Assembly (NCBI RefSeq): GCF_002284575.1
Contig: NZ_NPKJ01000004.1
Span: 1 to 64,000, forward strand
Length of the DNA: 64,000 nt
Source: Mesorhizobium temperatum
GTDB taxonomy: Bacteria > Pseudomonadota > Alphaproteobacteria > Rhizobiales > Rhizobiaceae
Reading direction: 5' to 3'
Shown: positions 1-8,993 of the stretch, piece by piece
How positions within the stretch are numbered: the stretch's first letter is position 1
Layout of the letters: each line of letters opens with the position of its first letter
Position numbers and translations under genes: made by a program
Notes under the pieces: generated by a model
Seen by the model: only the letters and a program-made list of their open reading frames with translations
Databases searched by the model: none
What the model was told of the DNA's origin: nothing

Positions 1-87
1 CGGCCGCCAGGCCCGGTCACCTTTAGCAACGGCCTCAAACGCTTCCACGCCATCGCCGAGGGCTTCGCTCTTGCAAATCCAGACTAA
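1..87 (+). CDS. C-terminal end of an unidentified protein (partial)
   Basis: An open frame runs in from the left edge and stops at TAA 85-87, giving 28 residues that end in ALANPD. Codon choice (many G/C third positions) looks like real coding sequence and the next gene is convergent. The fragment is too short to assign a family. The rest of the gene lies outside the window. Confidence 0.5.
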   Translation, partial: RPPGPVTFSNGLKRFHAIAEGFALANPD

Positions 88-116
88 ACCACTCGAAGCA
101 AATATGTGCGCACGCT

Positions 117-257
117 AGCCCCTTGTGGGAGAAGGTGTCGCCGAAGGCGACGGATGAGGGGTGTTCCAGCTAGTCAAAAACCGCACTCCGTCCAGCACCC
201 CTCAACCGTCTTGGCGCTGCGCGCCAATCCAGCTTCTCCCCCAAGGGGAGAAGGAAA
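117..257. repeat. Dispersed palindromic repeat, family A, copy 1
   Basis: Two inverted halves end in the CCTTGTGGGAGAAGG-type motif and its complement, with GATGAGGGGTG and CACCCCTCA between them. The same blocks recur at 4258-4411 and 29438-29640. It sits between convergent genes and carries no gene. This kind of mobile palindrome is common between genes in Mesorhizobium and relatives. Confidence 0.7.
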
Positions 258-266
258 GAACCACCC

Positions 267-2465
267 TCAGTTCACGGCGCTGATGTTGCCCAAGCGCAGA
301 AACAGCGTTTCGCCGGAAGAATCATCGACGCCGTCATTGTCGGTGGCGACGAAGATGTCGCCGTTCTTGTCGATGGTGAAACCTTCGACCTTGTCGACGA
401 CATAGCCGTTGGTGGCTGATTTCAGGTCGCCGATGATGTCGCGCACCAGCGTCTTTTCGACCAACGGCAGTTCGCCACCAAGCTTGACAGGTTTGAAGGC
501 GTCGAGCGCCACCGAATAGATGCGCTTCACCTTGGCCAGGTCGCCGATCTGGTTGTCACGTTCGAGGATGTAGAGCTTGCCGTCATGCGCGGTGATCTCC
601 GATAGGCCCATCCAGCCAGCTTCGTTCGCTTCGAGCGGGTAACGCACCGCCGACCATTCCTTGGCCTTCGGCTTGTAGGCCAGAAGCTTGACCTGGCCCT
701 TGGGATCGTCGGCCCATTCGCGCTGCACGGCCATCACCAGCGTCAGGTCGTCGCCCTCGCCGACCGCAGTGATGCCTTCGAGACCGAAGCGGGTCTGGTG
801 GGCGAGCAGTTCCATCGGGAAGCCGATTTCCTGCTTGATCTCGCCCTTGTCGTTGACGCGCAGGATAGCGTGCGGGACGAGCTTTGCCGGATCGCCTTCA
901 TTGGCCAGCCAGAAGCCGCCTTCACCGTCGGCGACAAGACCTTCGATGTCGAGCTTCTGTGCAGGATGGCCGCCACGCGTGACGATGGTCTTGCCGGTGA
1001 TCAGCGCCGGCGTCTGCGTGGCATCGATCTCGAAGATCGAGGGCGCGTTGGCGTAGAACGAGTCCGAGGCTGCGACGAGCTTGCCGGCAGTGTCGCCGGC
1101 CGCGAGCGCCGAAAGCGCACCCCAGCCGAGCGGCGTGCCGTCTGCCGTGAGCTTTGCCGTGATCATCGGGTAAGTGGCGGGACCCTCGGAGCGCTCGTAG
1201 ATCATCACGTGCGAGCGGGCGAGCCCATCCTCGACCAGGTCGGCCTCGTTGGCGGTGACCAGGAGATTGCGCGACGGGATCGCGACCAGGCCTTCCGGAC
1301 CGATGCCGGAGGGCAGGATCTGCACAAACTGAGGCTCCGCACCCGTGTCCTTGTAGACGCCGACAACGGAGCCACGCTCCGAAGCGACGAAAATCAGTCT
1401 GTCCTCGCCGAACGTGCCGGTCTCGAGACCTTCCGGCTCGACGCCCTTCTTGTTGCGGTCGTCGGGATAATGGCCGGCATTGGCGACCTGGTACTCAAAG
1501 GACGGACCGGATTCGTAGAGAACCTCGCCCTTCTTGCTGAAAATTGTGAAGCCGCGCGAGCCGCCCTTGTAGTCGCCTTCGTTGGCGACGACGAGACGGT
1601 CATTGTCGAGCCATTTCACGGCGTCGGGTTCGCGCGCGACGTTTTCCATTTTGCCATCGAAGGACAAGGCGCCGTTCTTCTTGGTGTCGATCTTGTCCAG
1701 CGCGACTGAGCCTGCAGTGAAGTGCGTGACGATCGCGCCGGTTTCGGCGTTGACGATGGCGATGTGGTTGTTTTCCTGCAGCGTGACCGCGATCTCGCCG
1801 GCCTCGTTGAAAGCGACGAATTCCGGCTCCGGATCTTCCGCCGCGACCTCGGCAATGCCCGCCAGGTTGACGGTCTTCATCGTCGCGCAATCAGGCTGGC
1901 CTTCGGCCAGCGTGAAAATCCTAAGGTCGCCCGCCGGCATCTGCGGAATTTCTCCCTCGTTCAGATCCTCGTCGCGCTCGTTCTCGATGGCGATGGCCAG
2001 GAACTTGCCGTCCTTGCTGAACGCCAGCGAGTCCGGCTGACCGCCGAGGTCGCAGGTGCTTTCGATTGCCCTTGAGGCGAGGTTAATGACGGTGAGATTG
2101 CCCGAAAGCTTGGCTTTGCTCTGAGACGTGTTGACGCCGGCCAGCACCTTGCCGCCGATGACCACAACCGAGGTCGGCTCGCCGTCGATCTTGACGATGC
2201 CGCCGGCCTTAGGCGCCTTGGGATCGGCGATGTCGATGAAGCCGACCGCACCGAGCGGGCTATCGGAATAGACCAGCGTCATGCCGTCTTCGGAGGCCGT
2301 GACGATCTCGGACGAAGTCGGCGTGGTCTTCTCGACGTCCGCCGGGAGGTTTCCGGCGACTGCGAAGCTCGCGACCCGGTTGAACATCATGTCGGCATGG
2401 GCCGGCAGCGAAACGGAGGCAGCAAGCGCTGCCGTCAAGACGAAAAGCGCGGAATGGCGGGGCAC
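267..2465 (-). CDS. Secreted esterase-like activity of phytase family protein
   Basis: A 732-residue protein predicted to be exported and probably to act in the periplasm. I choose the GTG at 2465 as start because AGGAGA lies 7 bases before it and the product then begins with a clean signal peptide (cleavage near PAHA-D). A longer frame with an ATG at 2543 would put 26 hydrophilic residues in front of that signal. The first half resembles choice-of-anchor I beta-propeller repeats (QPDSLAFSKDGKFLAIA, PEFVAFNEAGEIAVTL). The last 300 residues carry the esterase-like phytase pattern (DIEGLVADGEGGFWLANEGD, FGLEGIT, KVEGFTIDKNGDIFVATDND). Activity on phytate is unproven; phosphodiester or general organophosphate hydrolysis is equally possible. 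It is a single gene convergent with the partial gene at the left edge. Confidence 0.85.
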   Translation of the reverse strand: MPRHSALFVLTAALAASVSLPAHADMMFNRVASFAVAGNLPADVEKTTPTSSEIVTASEDGMTLVYSDSPLGAVGFIDIADPKAPKAGGIVKIDGEPTSVVVIGGKVLAGVNTSQSKAKLSGNLTVINLASRAIESTCDLGGQPDSLAFSKDGKFLAIAIENERDEDLNEGEIPQMPAGDLRIFTLAEGQPDCATMKTVNLAGIAEVAAEDPEPEFVAFNEAGEIAVTLQENNHIAIVNAETGAIVTHFTAGSVALDKIDTKKNGALSFDGKMENVAREPDAVKWLDNDRLVVANEGDYKGGSRGFTIFSKKGEVLYESGPSFEYQVANAGHYPDDRNKKGVEPEGLETGTFGEDRLIFVASERGSVVGVYKDTGAEPQFVQILPSGIGPEGLVAIPSRNLLVTANEADLVEDGLARSHVMIYERSEGPATYPMITAKLTADGTPLGWGALSALAAGDTAGKLVAASDSFYANAPSIFEIDATQTPALITGKTIVTRGGHPAQKLDIEGLVADGEGGFWLANEGDPAKLVPHAILRVNDKGEIKQEIGFPMELLAHQTRFGLEGITAVGEGDDLTLVMAVQREWADDPKGQVKLLAYKPKAKEWSAVRYPLEANEAGWMGLSEITAHDGKLYILERDNQIGDLAKVKRIYSVALDAFKPVKLGGELPLVEKTLVRDIIGDLKSATNGYVVDKVEGFTIDKNGDIFVATDNDGVDDSSGETLFLRLGNISAVN

Positions 2466-2666
2466 GGGTGGCGTCTCCTGTTCGGATGAAAGCCACCTGA
2501 TTTGCGGGAGCGACATTTCAAAGCGATGACGGATCGATGACACTTCCGCGACAGGCGGTGAGGTCCGTCGATATTCACCTCATGCCGGTCTGCAATGGCG
2601 GCTTTTGCGGCCGCGATCAGCACCCCGCAGGGCCAGCAGCAAGAAGTCAGCCCCGGAAGGAAACCC

Positions 2667-3680
2667 CTACTCCGCCTCGGCCACCATCTGCCGCCCGCCA
2701 ACCCAGTTCCGCCAGGCTCGCTCGTCGCCGTGGAAGACGTTGAGGTCGATGCGGCCCCTCACCCCGTGCGACAGGCCGGAGCCGGAATACTGCCAGAACA
2801 CCCATTTGCGGCCGGGATAGACCTTTGACGGGTGCTGTGCCACCGCGCGCAGCCAGAACGGATAGTCCAGAAACGCGCCACGCAGATTGTCGCGGTAGAA
2901 ATCGGGCGCGGTGTAGATGATGGGCCTCTGGCCGTAGTGGCGCTCGAGCTTGTCCATGAACACCTGCATCTTCTCCAGCACCTTTTGCCGCGACGGCCGC
3001 CGCTTGCAGCTGGATTCCCCGTTCCACTCGACATCGATCACCGGCGGCAGCGCGCCCTCGACCCTCGGCACGTTGCGGATGAACCAGTCGGCCTGCTCGC
3101 CGGCCGTGCGGCACCAGTAGAAGAAGTGATAGGCGCCGCGCTTGAGGCCGGCGGCGTCGGCATTGCGCCAGTTCTTCTTGAACATCGGGTCGAGATGATC
3201 GCCGCCGTCGGTCGCCTTGATGTAGGCAAAGTTCGCGCCCTGGGCGCGCAGCTTGCCCCAGTTCACGTTGCCCTGCCAGCGCGAGACGTCGACGCCGTGA
3301 ACGGCGAGGTGTCTGGGTGAGGCCTTGCCGAAATTGATCGGCTTGGCATCACGAAAACGATAGCGCTGGACCGGCTCGGCGGGCATCGGTGCTGCCCGTG
3401 CCAGCCGCTTCGGCGCCACCAGGGCAAGCTCGGCGGGTGGTTCGATGCTTTCGGCAGGCTCTGGAGTGGCCATCGCCACAGTCTGCTCCGTCGCCTCTTC
3501 CTGCGCGAAGTCGGGTGCCGCATCGGCCGCACTGACCGACGCTACCGGCGCGGGCGGCCGCACAACCGAGCTGGTCGTCTCGCTGGACGGCACTTGCAAC
3601 GCGTCGACGCCGGACGTCGACGTGCAGCCGGCAAGGCAAAGTGACGCGATCGAGAAGATGACGACGCCTGATAACCGCAT
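2667..3680 (-). CDS. GH25 family lysozyme-like lipoprotein
   Basis: The start at 3680 gives MRLSGVVIFSIASLCLAGC, a lipoprotein signal with lipobox LAGC, so the mature protein should be anchored to a membrane. A Pro/Ala/Thr-rich linker (about residues 20-125) precedes a glycoside hydrolase family 25 domain (about 130-320) with HGVDVSRWQG, AYIKATDGG, GAYHFFYW and VIDVEWNG; the Asp and Glu in the first and last of these are the expected catalytic acids. The likely role is cleavage of the peptidoglycan sugar backbone, perhaps during envelope remodelling. The frame can be extended seven codons upstream to an ATG at 3701, but the lipoprotein signal favours the inner start. Confidence 0.87.
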   Translation of the reverse strand: MRLSGVVIFSIASLCLAGCTSTSGVDALQVPSSETTSSVVRPPAPVASVSAADAAPDFAQEEATEQTVAMATPEPAESIEPPAELALVAPKRLARAAPMPAEPVQRYRFRDAKPINFGKASPRHLAVHGVDVSRWQGNVNWGKLRAQGANFAYIKATDGGDHLDPMFKKNWRNADAAGLKRGAYHFFYWCRTAGEQADWFIRNVPRVEGALPPVIDVEWNGESSCKRRPSRQKVLEKMQVFMDKLERHYGQRPIIYTAPDFYRDNLRGAFLDYPFWLRAVAQHPSKVYPGRKWVFWQYSGSGLSHGVRGRIDLNVFHGDERAWRNWVGGRQMVAEAE

Positions 3681-3903
3681 CTGGACCTGTACGCAGAACA
3701 CAACAGACCGAGGGCAAGACGACGCCGCCGGACAAACCAGTCCAGATTACTAACGAGAAATTACCAACAAAGTTTGAATCAAATTGTCAGGACGAGAGCT
3801 GAGCAAACAGAATACATGGCGCTCGCTTCATCGCCAGAGGCGAGAGCTTGAAAACGCCGTCAGGGCAGAGGGCGCGCGAAGGATCGCCGACCCTGCCCCG
3901 CTG

Positions 3904-4146
3904 CTAGCCGCACAGCCATAGCGTGTGGCAGGCCTTCGCTACCACGTGAGCGGGCGGCACAAAGCGATCCTCGACGGGTCGATCGTCGACGGGGCGATTG
4001 GCGACCGGAGCATCGTCCTCCGCCCGGCGAACCTTTTCTTCAAGCAGCGTGCGAAGCTCGGCCGGCTGCACGCGGTCACGCTCCATCACGAGCCTGACCA
4101 TCGGATCGCTCAAAAGTTCATCCAGGGTGTTGATTCTGTCGTTCAT
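3904..4146 (-). CDS. Conserved small hypothetical protein (80 aa)
   Basis: Starts at ATG 4146 behind a strong GAGGAGG ribosome site. The first 45 residues look helical and charged (TLDELLSDPMVRLVMERDRV), followed by a DRPVEDR-type low-complexity stretch and a short hydrophobic tail. I do not recognise a function. It stands alone between a lysozyme gene and a repeat element. Confidence 0.7.
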   Translation of the reverse strand: MNDRINTLDELLSDPMVRLVMERDRVQPAELRTLLEEKVRRAEDDAPVANRPVDDRPVEDRFVPPAHVVAKACHTLWLCG

Positions 4147-4257
4147 CCGTCGCCTCCTCGACTGCCGACCCGCACGTAATAGATAGGCGGCAATGATGGC
4201 TCGCCAATGACGCTTTGCCGGCTATCTCGTGTCCCGGATGAAAAAAATTGGGCACGC

Positions 4258-4411
4258 TCTTGCCTTCTCCCCTTGTGGGAGAAGGTGGCCTCGCGAAGCG
4301 AGGTCGGATGAGGGTGTTCCAGCTTGGCACTGACGGCATTCCGTCGAGCACCCCTCAACCGTCTTGGCGCTGCGCGCCAATCCACCTTCTCCCACAAGGG
4401 GGAGAAGGTTA
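4258..4411. repeat. Dispersed palindromic repeat, family A, copy 2
   Basis: Outer inverted arms of the CCTTCTCCCCTTGTGGGAGAAGG type enclose the blocks GATGAGGGTG and CACCCCTCAACCG that also occur in copy 1. It ends exactly at the 3' end of the GFA gene, so the repeat overlaps the stop codon region at 4409. Confidence 0.7.
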
Positions 4412-4807
4412 AGCGGGCGGTGGCGCGCCTTCATATTGCGGCAGCCCGTCGTCGAGTTGCACCCAGGGCTGCTTCGAGGCGGTCCACATATGCATCTGCG
4501 GCTTGAATATCGAAGGGTCGTCGAGCGAGCCTGAGGTGACGCCGATGATGCCGGCGGAGTCACGCCGGGAAAACATCGTCGTGCCGCAGCCCGGGCAAAA
4601 GCCGCGCTTGAGATCGGGCGAGGAATTCACCGTCGCCACCGGCCCGTCGATGGTCACATCGTCGATGCGGAACAGCACGCGGGCGTTGAAGGCCGCGCCC
4701 AGCGCCTTCTGGCAAAGCCGGCAATGGCAGACGCGCTCGTTGATCGGCGCGGCCTCGGTGCGATAGCGCACCGCCCCGCACAGGCACCCGCCCTGATATT
4801 TCGCCAT
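4409..4807 (-). CDS. GFA family (Mss4-like) zinc protein
   Basis: A 132-residue protein starting at ATG 4807 behind AGAGGGG. It has the glutathione-dependent formaldehyde-activating (GFA) fold signature: GGCLCGAVRY, then CHCRLCQK, then GFCPGCGTTMF, giving seven cysteines for two zinc sites. Members have been linked to glutathione-formaldehyde adduct formation, but most paralogues have unknown substrates. It is monocistronic. The function beyond zinc binding is inference. Confidence 0.88.
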   Translation of the reverse strand: MAKYQGGCLCGAVRYRTEAAPINERVCHCRLCQKALGAAFNARVLFRIDDVTIDGPVATVNSSPDLKRGFCPGCGTTMFSRRDSAGIIGVTSGSLDDPSIFKPQMHMWTASKQPWVQLDDGLPQYEGAPPPA

Positions 4808-4992
4808 TGCTGAGCCCCTCTTTCTGAAGATTGGCAGCAAGGTAGCTGCCGGCATAGGAGCGTCAATTGAAAAGCTTTGATGGCGCCATCTGTCGGCGTG
4901 ATGCGGCAGCCGAACGTGCGATCAGGCGCGATGCGCAACGAGCGTCGCCGGCCATCTCGCGGGAGGACGGCCGGCAGGCAGTTGTCAGGCGG

Positions 4993-5949
4993 TCAGTTCT
5001 TTTCGCTGACGATCTCGTCCCAGGTCTTGACCTTGGTCTCGCCATTGAGGAAGGGCAGCGCGGCGGCCACCAGTTCCGGCGCGAAGAACACGTCGTAATG
5101 GGTGCGGTTCGGCAGGATGGCCAAGCGGTTCTGCGACAGGTTCTCGCGCATCCAGCCGGCGTCCTTCAGCCCGCCGCCGAGCATCTGATAGAACTTGATC
5201 TCATGCTCGGGCCGGTACATGTCGCTGTCGCCAAAAACCAGCATGACCGGCATCTTCAGCTTCGCCACGTCGGCGGAGTAGTCGTAGTCCTTGCGCATAT
5301 GGGCGCCCAGTTGATCGAGCAGCTTCGGAAAGTCCTGCGGATGCGGCGCGACCGCCACGTAGGATTTGTACATCGGCGTGTCCTTCATCATGTCGGCCAT
5401 CGCCGCGCCGACCTGCGCCTGCTGGGTGCGCATGTCGGCATAGAAGCCGTCCGAGGCATAGCCCGCCGACACCAGGACCAGCCGGCGCACGGCCTCGGGA
5501 TGCTGGACGGCCATGCGGAAGGCAACGCCGCCGCCCAGCGAGTAACCCATGACATCGACCTGTTCGTAGCCGAGCGCCTTGACGATCGCCGCCATGTCGT
5601 CCCCCATCGCCTCCAGGCTGAGCGGCCGGTCGCCGAGCGCGGTGCGGCCGTGACCATGCAGGTCGACGCCGATGACGGTGCGGTTTTCGGCAAGCTTCGG
5701 CAGAATCGGCGCGAACATGTCGGTCGTGCCGAGCCCACCATGTAGCAGAAGCAGCGGCTCGCCCTGGCCATAGACGGCGTAATAGTAATTCAGGCCGTTG
5801 ATCGGCAGCAGGCCGGATTTCACCGGCTTCGGCATTGCTTTCATTTCGGAGGTCATGGCGGGGTTTGCCTCCTCGGCTTTGGTGGCGCCCGGCGCAGTGA
5901 AGAGCGCCGCAGCCGCGGCGAAAATGGCGAAAAACATCGATCTGGACAT
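4993..5949 (-). CDS. Exported alpha/beta hydrolase
   Basis: A 318-residue protein. The start at 5949 has AGGAGA six bases upstream and yields a signal peptide (MSRSMFFAIFAAAAALFTAPG). The alpha/beta-hydrolase core shows the oxyanion motif LLLHGGLG, HGHGRT, nucleophile elbow GYSLGGG (Ser), a late Asp in LVFGDSD and His in NRTHYD. Substrate unknown. It ends 26 bases after the start of nothing else on this strand but lies just downstream of the SRPBCC gene on the same strand (27 bases apart), so the two are probably cotranscribed. Confidence 0.85.
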   Translation of the reverse strand: MSRSMFFAIFAAAAALFTAPGATKAEEANPAMTSEMKAMPKPVKSGLLPINGLNYYYAVYGQGEPLLLLHGGLGTTDMFAPILPKLAENRTVIGVDLHGHGRTALGDRPLSLEAMGDDMAAIVKALGYEQVDVMGYSLGGGVAFRMAVQHPEAVRRLVLVSAGYASDGFYADMRTQQAQVGAAMADMMKDTPMYKSYVAVAPHPQDFPKLLDQLGAHMRKDYDYSADVAKLKMPVMLVFGDSDMYRPEHEIKFYQMLGGGLKDAGWMRENLSQNRLAILPNRTHYDVFFAPELVAAALPFLNGETKVKTWDEIVSEKN

Positions 5950-5975
5950 GTCGGTCTCCTTGCGTCCCGCCGATA

Positions 5976-6461
5976 TCAAAGTCGCTTGGCGACTTCTTCG
6001 AGCTGATCGGCGCACTGGCCCCAGCCCTCGTGAAAGCCCATCTTCTCGTGCTCTTCGCGGTCAGTGACGGACCAATGCGCAACCCGGGCGATGTAGCGGG
6101 TCTTGCCCTCGCCCTCATCCTCGAAAGTCAGCACGACCGTCATGAACGGCTTTTCGGACGGCTCCCAGGCCTTTGTATAGGCGTCGGTGAGAACGATCTT
6201 CCTGCCCGGCACGACTTCGAGGAAGATGCCGGGGTTCGGGAATTCGTTGCCGTCGGGTCCCGCCATGACGACCAGGCTGGAGCCGCCGGCGCGCACGTCC
6301 ATTTCGGCGCGCGGCGTCGTCCACGGCTTTGGCGCGAACCATTGCGTTACGAGTTTCGGCTCGGTCCAGCAGCGATAGACGTTCTCGCGCGGCGCATCGA
6401 TGATGCGGGCAAGAACCAGTTCACGGTCAGAGTTGGGGGCTATGTCGAGCTTGGTGGTCAT
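5976..6461 (-). CDS. SRPBCC (AHSA1-like) domain protein
   Basis: A 161-residue protein starting at ATG 6461 with GAGGAGACC upstream. It has the START/Bet v1-like pattern of the Aha1 C-terminal family: LVLARIIDAPRENVYRCWTEP at the start, GIFLEVVPGRKIVLTD in the middle and the closing helix GWGQCADQLEEVA. Such proteins bind small hydrophobic ligands and often sit beside ArsR regulators, but none is present here. It precedes the exported hydrolase in a likely two-gene unit. Confidence 0.85.
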   Translation of the reverse strand: MTTKLDIAPNSDRELVLARIIDAPRENVYRCWTEPKLVTQWFAPKPWTTPRAEMDVRAGGSSLVVMAGPDGNEFPNPGIFLEVVPGRKIVLTDAYTKAWEPSEKPFMTVVLTFEDEGEGKTRYIARVAHWSVTDREEHEKMGFHEGWGQCADQLEEVAKRL

Positions 6462-6666
6462 GATGGTCTCCTCACTGTTGATTGGCTTCGTGCCAAGGAC
6501 GAGCCACGAAAGCGCCAGCCGACACCGCCAACGAAAAAATGTCGACAACATCCGTACTTTACGTCGATCTGCTAGTAGCGCTCAGGGATCTGAGGGGTCG
6601 GAAGTAGTCCTTCGTTCACTTCGGTGGGCCGTCATAAACATTCTGGATTGGCCGAAGCCTCCAACT

Positions 6667-6853
6667 TCGTCATCCCTGGGCGAAGCAGGAGCGAAGCTCC
6701 GTCGCGGAGACCCTGGGATCCATTCCGTGACCACGGCCGAAGAATGCAGCGGTGCACAATTCTGCACCGTAGCAGCGCTCCGAAGTCGCGGCATGGATCT
6801 GGGGTCTTGCGCTGCGTCGCTTCGCTCCTTGCTCCGCCCCAGGATGACGAAAA
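6667..6853. repeat. Large inverted-repeat element (RIME-like)
   Basis: Two arms of about 63 bases form an imperfect palindrome: the left arm runs from CGTCATCCCTGGGCGAAGC and the right arm ends in GCCCCAGGATGACGA, its near complement. A 55-base centre contains a smaller palindrome around GTGCACAATTCTGCAC. It fills most of the gap between the SRPBCC and ParB-like genes and encodes nothing. Its structure recalls the RIME-type intergenic mosaic elements of rhizobia. Confidence 0.7.
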
Positions 6854-6944
6854 TGACGAACGCTTCCGCTAATCTCCGAGGCACGCGTCACGTCAGCACG
6901 CGACCCAAGCCTTCCGCGCCGAGGACCAGATGGCCCCCGGGGCG

Positions 6945-7193
6945 TCAGTGGCGCTTGGCTTGCACTAGATAGGCGTCGATCTCGGTCTCGCCGAGCCACT
7001 TCGCCGCTTCCAGCCTGTGCAGGCCTTCGACCAGGATATGGCGCTTGCCGTCGTGGCGCACCTGGATCGGCGTCTTCATGCCGTTTTCCAGAATGTCCTC
7101 GGCCAGATGCCGGACGGTCTCGGGATGCAGCGTCTTCCTGCGCGCGGTCGGCACGTAGATGTCGTCCACCTTGACCTTTTGCACTCTCAGCAT
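6945..7193 (-). CDS. Small ParB N-terminal domain protein
   Basis: An 82-residue protein starting at ATG 7193 with GGGAG upstream. The sequence follows the ParB/Srx N-terminal domain: VDDIYVPTARRKTLHPETV, LAEDILENGMKTPIQVRHDGKRHILVEG (shown here in part) and HRLEAAKWLGE. There is no helix-turn-helix or dimerisation domain, so it is not a partition ParB; stand-alone domains of this type can be nucleases or CTP/ATP-binding proteins. It is divergent from the amidase operon that starts at 7352. Confidence 0.75.
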   Translation of the reverse strand: MLRVQKVKVDDIYVPTARRKTLHPETVRHLAEDILENGMKTPIQVRHDGKRHILVEGLHRLEAAKWLGETEIDAYLVQAKRH

Positions 7194-7351
7194 GTCGGCT
7201 CCCGTGGCGGAAAAAGGCCGCCCTTTGTGAGATAATCTGTTTGGCAGGCAAGGCCAAGGCCGGCTGTCAGCTATCGCTGGCCCGATCGTTTCCAATTGAC
7301 GCTTGGCCGGCAGATGGTCGAAATGACGCGTTCGACCCTCCACAGGCGTTC

Positions 7352-8992
7352 ATGACACAGCTTCCTACCGAATTCCCCGATTTCGGACTGACGCCCCACC
7401 AGCGCCGGCAAGCCGTGCGCGGCCACTACTGGGAGTGGCCGGGCATGGATGGCGAACGCGGCGAGATCTGGTGCTACAGCGACCGTTTTTCATACCGCCG
7501 GGGCGAGACAGTGGTGCTGCATGTCTGCTCGACAGCCTCCAGCTTCAGCGTGGCGATCGTCCGCGACGGCGGGACCGAAACGAAAATGTTCGAGACGGCC
7601 GGGATCGCGGCGCGCTGGCAGGATACGCCCGATCAATGTTCGGTCTTGGGCTGCGGCTGGGACGCGTCTTTTGAATTCCGTGTCGGCGACGAATGGCCGT
7701 CCGGAGCCTACCGCGTCACGCTGACGGCGGAGGGCCGCGACGGCCAGCCGATCCGCTGCCAGCATCTTTTCATCGTTAGCCCGCAGCCCGGCAAGAAACG
7801 CGGTCGTGTGCTGCAGGTTGCAGCCACCGGCACTTGGCTTGCCTACAACACCTGGGGCGGCTCCAATCATTACGAAGGCATCACCGGCCCGAACCGCGAC
7901 CAGTATGCCCCAATCGTGTCGACGCAGCGGCCATGGTGCCGCGGCTTTGTTGTTCTGCCGAAGGAGGCGCCGCGCGTGCCGCTCGAGGTCGCCGTGCCGC
8001 CGAGGACCGCGCCGCGCTATCCGCATATGGAATGGGCCTTCGCCACCGGCCATTCGAAGAAATACGCCTCGTCCGGCTGGGCAAGCTATGACAGCCACTT
8101 TTTTCGTTTTGCCGAACGCGCCGGCTATGCTGTCGACCTTGCCAGCCAGCACGAATTGCATTTCTCGCCCGAAATCCTCGACGGCTATGACTGCGTCGTC
8201 TTCGTCGGCCATGACGAATATTGGACCTTGGAAATGCGCGACGCTGTCGATGCCTATGTCGAACGCGGCGGCAATGCGGCGCGCTTCGCCGGCAATTTCA
8301 TGTGGCAGACCAGGCTGGAGGACGAGGGCCGCCGGCAGGTCTGCTACAAATACCGTGCCCGCGCCGAGGATCCGGCCTATCGGGGCGGCGACGTGACCCG
8401 CGCCACGAATTCCTGGGAAGCGCCGGAAATCGGCCGGCCGGGTGCCATGACCTTCGGGCTTAATGCGACCAGGGGCCTCTACGCCGGCTGGGGCGGTTGC
8501 GCGCCGCGCGGCGTGCGCGGCTTTCCGGTCTACCGGCCGGAGCATTGGGCGTTTGCCGGCACGGGCATTTATTACGGCGACCTGCTCGGCGCCGACAGCC
8601 ATGTCTATGGCTATGAGGTCGACGGTCTCGACTTTGAGATCCGCGGCGGCCTGCCCTACCCCACGCCCGACAGCGGCGCGCCGGATGGGCTGCAAATCCT
8701 TGCGGTCGGCATGGCTGCCCAAGTCGAGGAGAGCGCCGATATTGCGTTCGAGGACCGGTTTCTCGGCGATGCGGATGGCCGCTTTTCCGCCGAGACGCTG
8801 TTCGGCGAGGCGAGCGACGCCAATCTCGACAAGGTCAAGCGCGCCAACGGCATGATCGTCAATTTCCCGCGCGGCAAGGGCGAGGTATTCCACGCCGGAA
8901 GCTGCGAATGGGTCGCCGGCCTGCTAAGGCAGGACGCGATGGTCGAGCACGTCACCAAAAATGTTCTCGACCGCTATCTTGGAAAGACCTGA
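7352..8992 (+). CDS. N,N-dimethylformamidase large-subunit-like protein
   Basis: A 546-residue protein; I take ATG 7352 as start because the upstream in-frame extension lacks family sequence. The N-terminal part (about 20-160) looks like a beta-sandwich (FSYRRGETVVLHV, AYRVTLTAEGRDG). The rest matches the C-terminal domain of the dimethylformamidase beta/large subunit family (LAYNTWGGSNHYEG, VFVGHDEYWTLEMRDAVDAY, GGNAARFAGNFMWQTR, GKGEVFHAGSCEW). The known enzyme uses a mononuclear iron held by Tyr and Glu; the Tyr of HDEYW is a candidate ligand here. No small subunit gene is present and the protein is shorter than DmfA2, so the true substrate amide is unknown. First gene of a five-gene operon. 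Confidence 0.83.
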   Translation: MTQLPTEFPDFGLTPHQRRQAVRGHYWEWPGMDGERGEIWCYSDRFSYRRGETVVLHVCSTASSFSVAIVRDGGTETKMFETAGIAARWQDTPDQCSVLGCGWDASFEFRVGDEWPSGAYRVTLTAEGRDGQPIRCQHLFIVSPQPGKKRGRVLQVAATGTWLAYNTWGGSNHYEGITGPNRDQYAPIVSTQRPWCRGFVVLPKEAPRVPLEVAVPPRTAPRYPHMEWAFATGHSKKYASSGWASYDSHFFRFAERAGYAVDLASQHELHFSPEILDGYDCVVFVGHDEYWTLEMRDAVDAYVERGGNAARFAGNFMWQTRLEDEGRRQVCYKYRARAEDPAYRGGDVTRATNSWEAPEIGRPGAMTFGLNATRGLYAGWGGCAPRGVRGFPVYRPEHWAFAGTGIYYGDLLGADSHVYGYEVDGLDFEIRGGLPYPTPDSGAPDGLQILAVGMAAQVEESADIAFEDRFLGDADGRFSAETLFGEASDANLDKVKRANGMIVNFPRGKGEVFHAGSCEWVAGLLRQDAMVEHVTKNVLDRYLGKT

Positions 8993-8993
8993 C

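Noticed and set aside
7490..8893. A 467-codon minus-strand frame
   Set aside because: Antisense to the dimethylformamidase-like gene, no family motifs.
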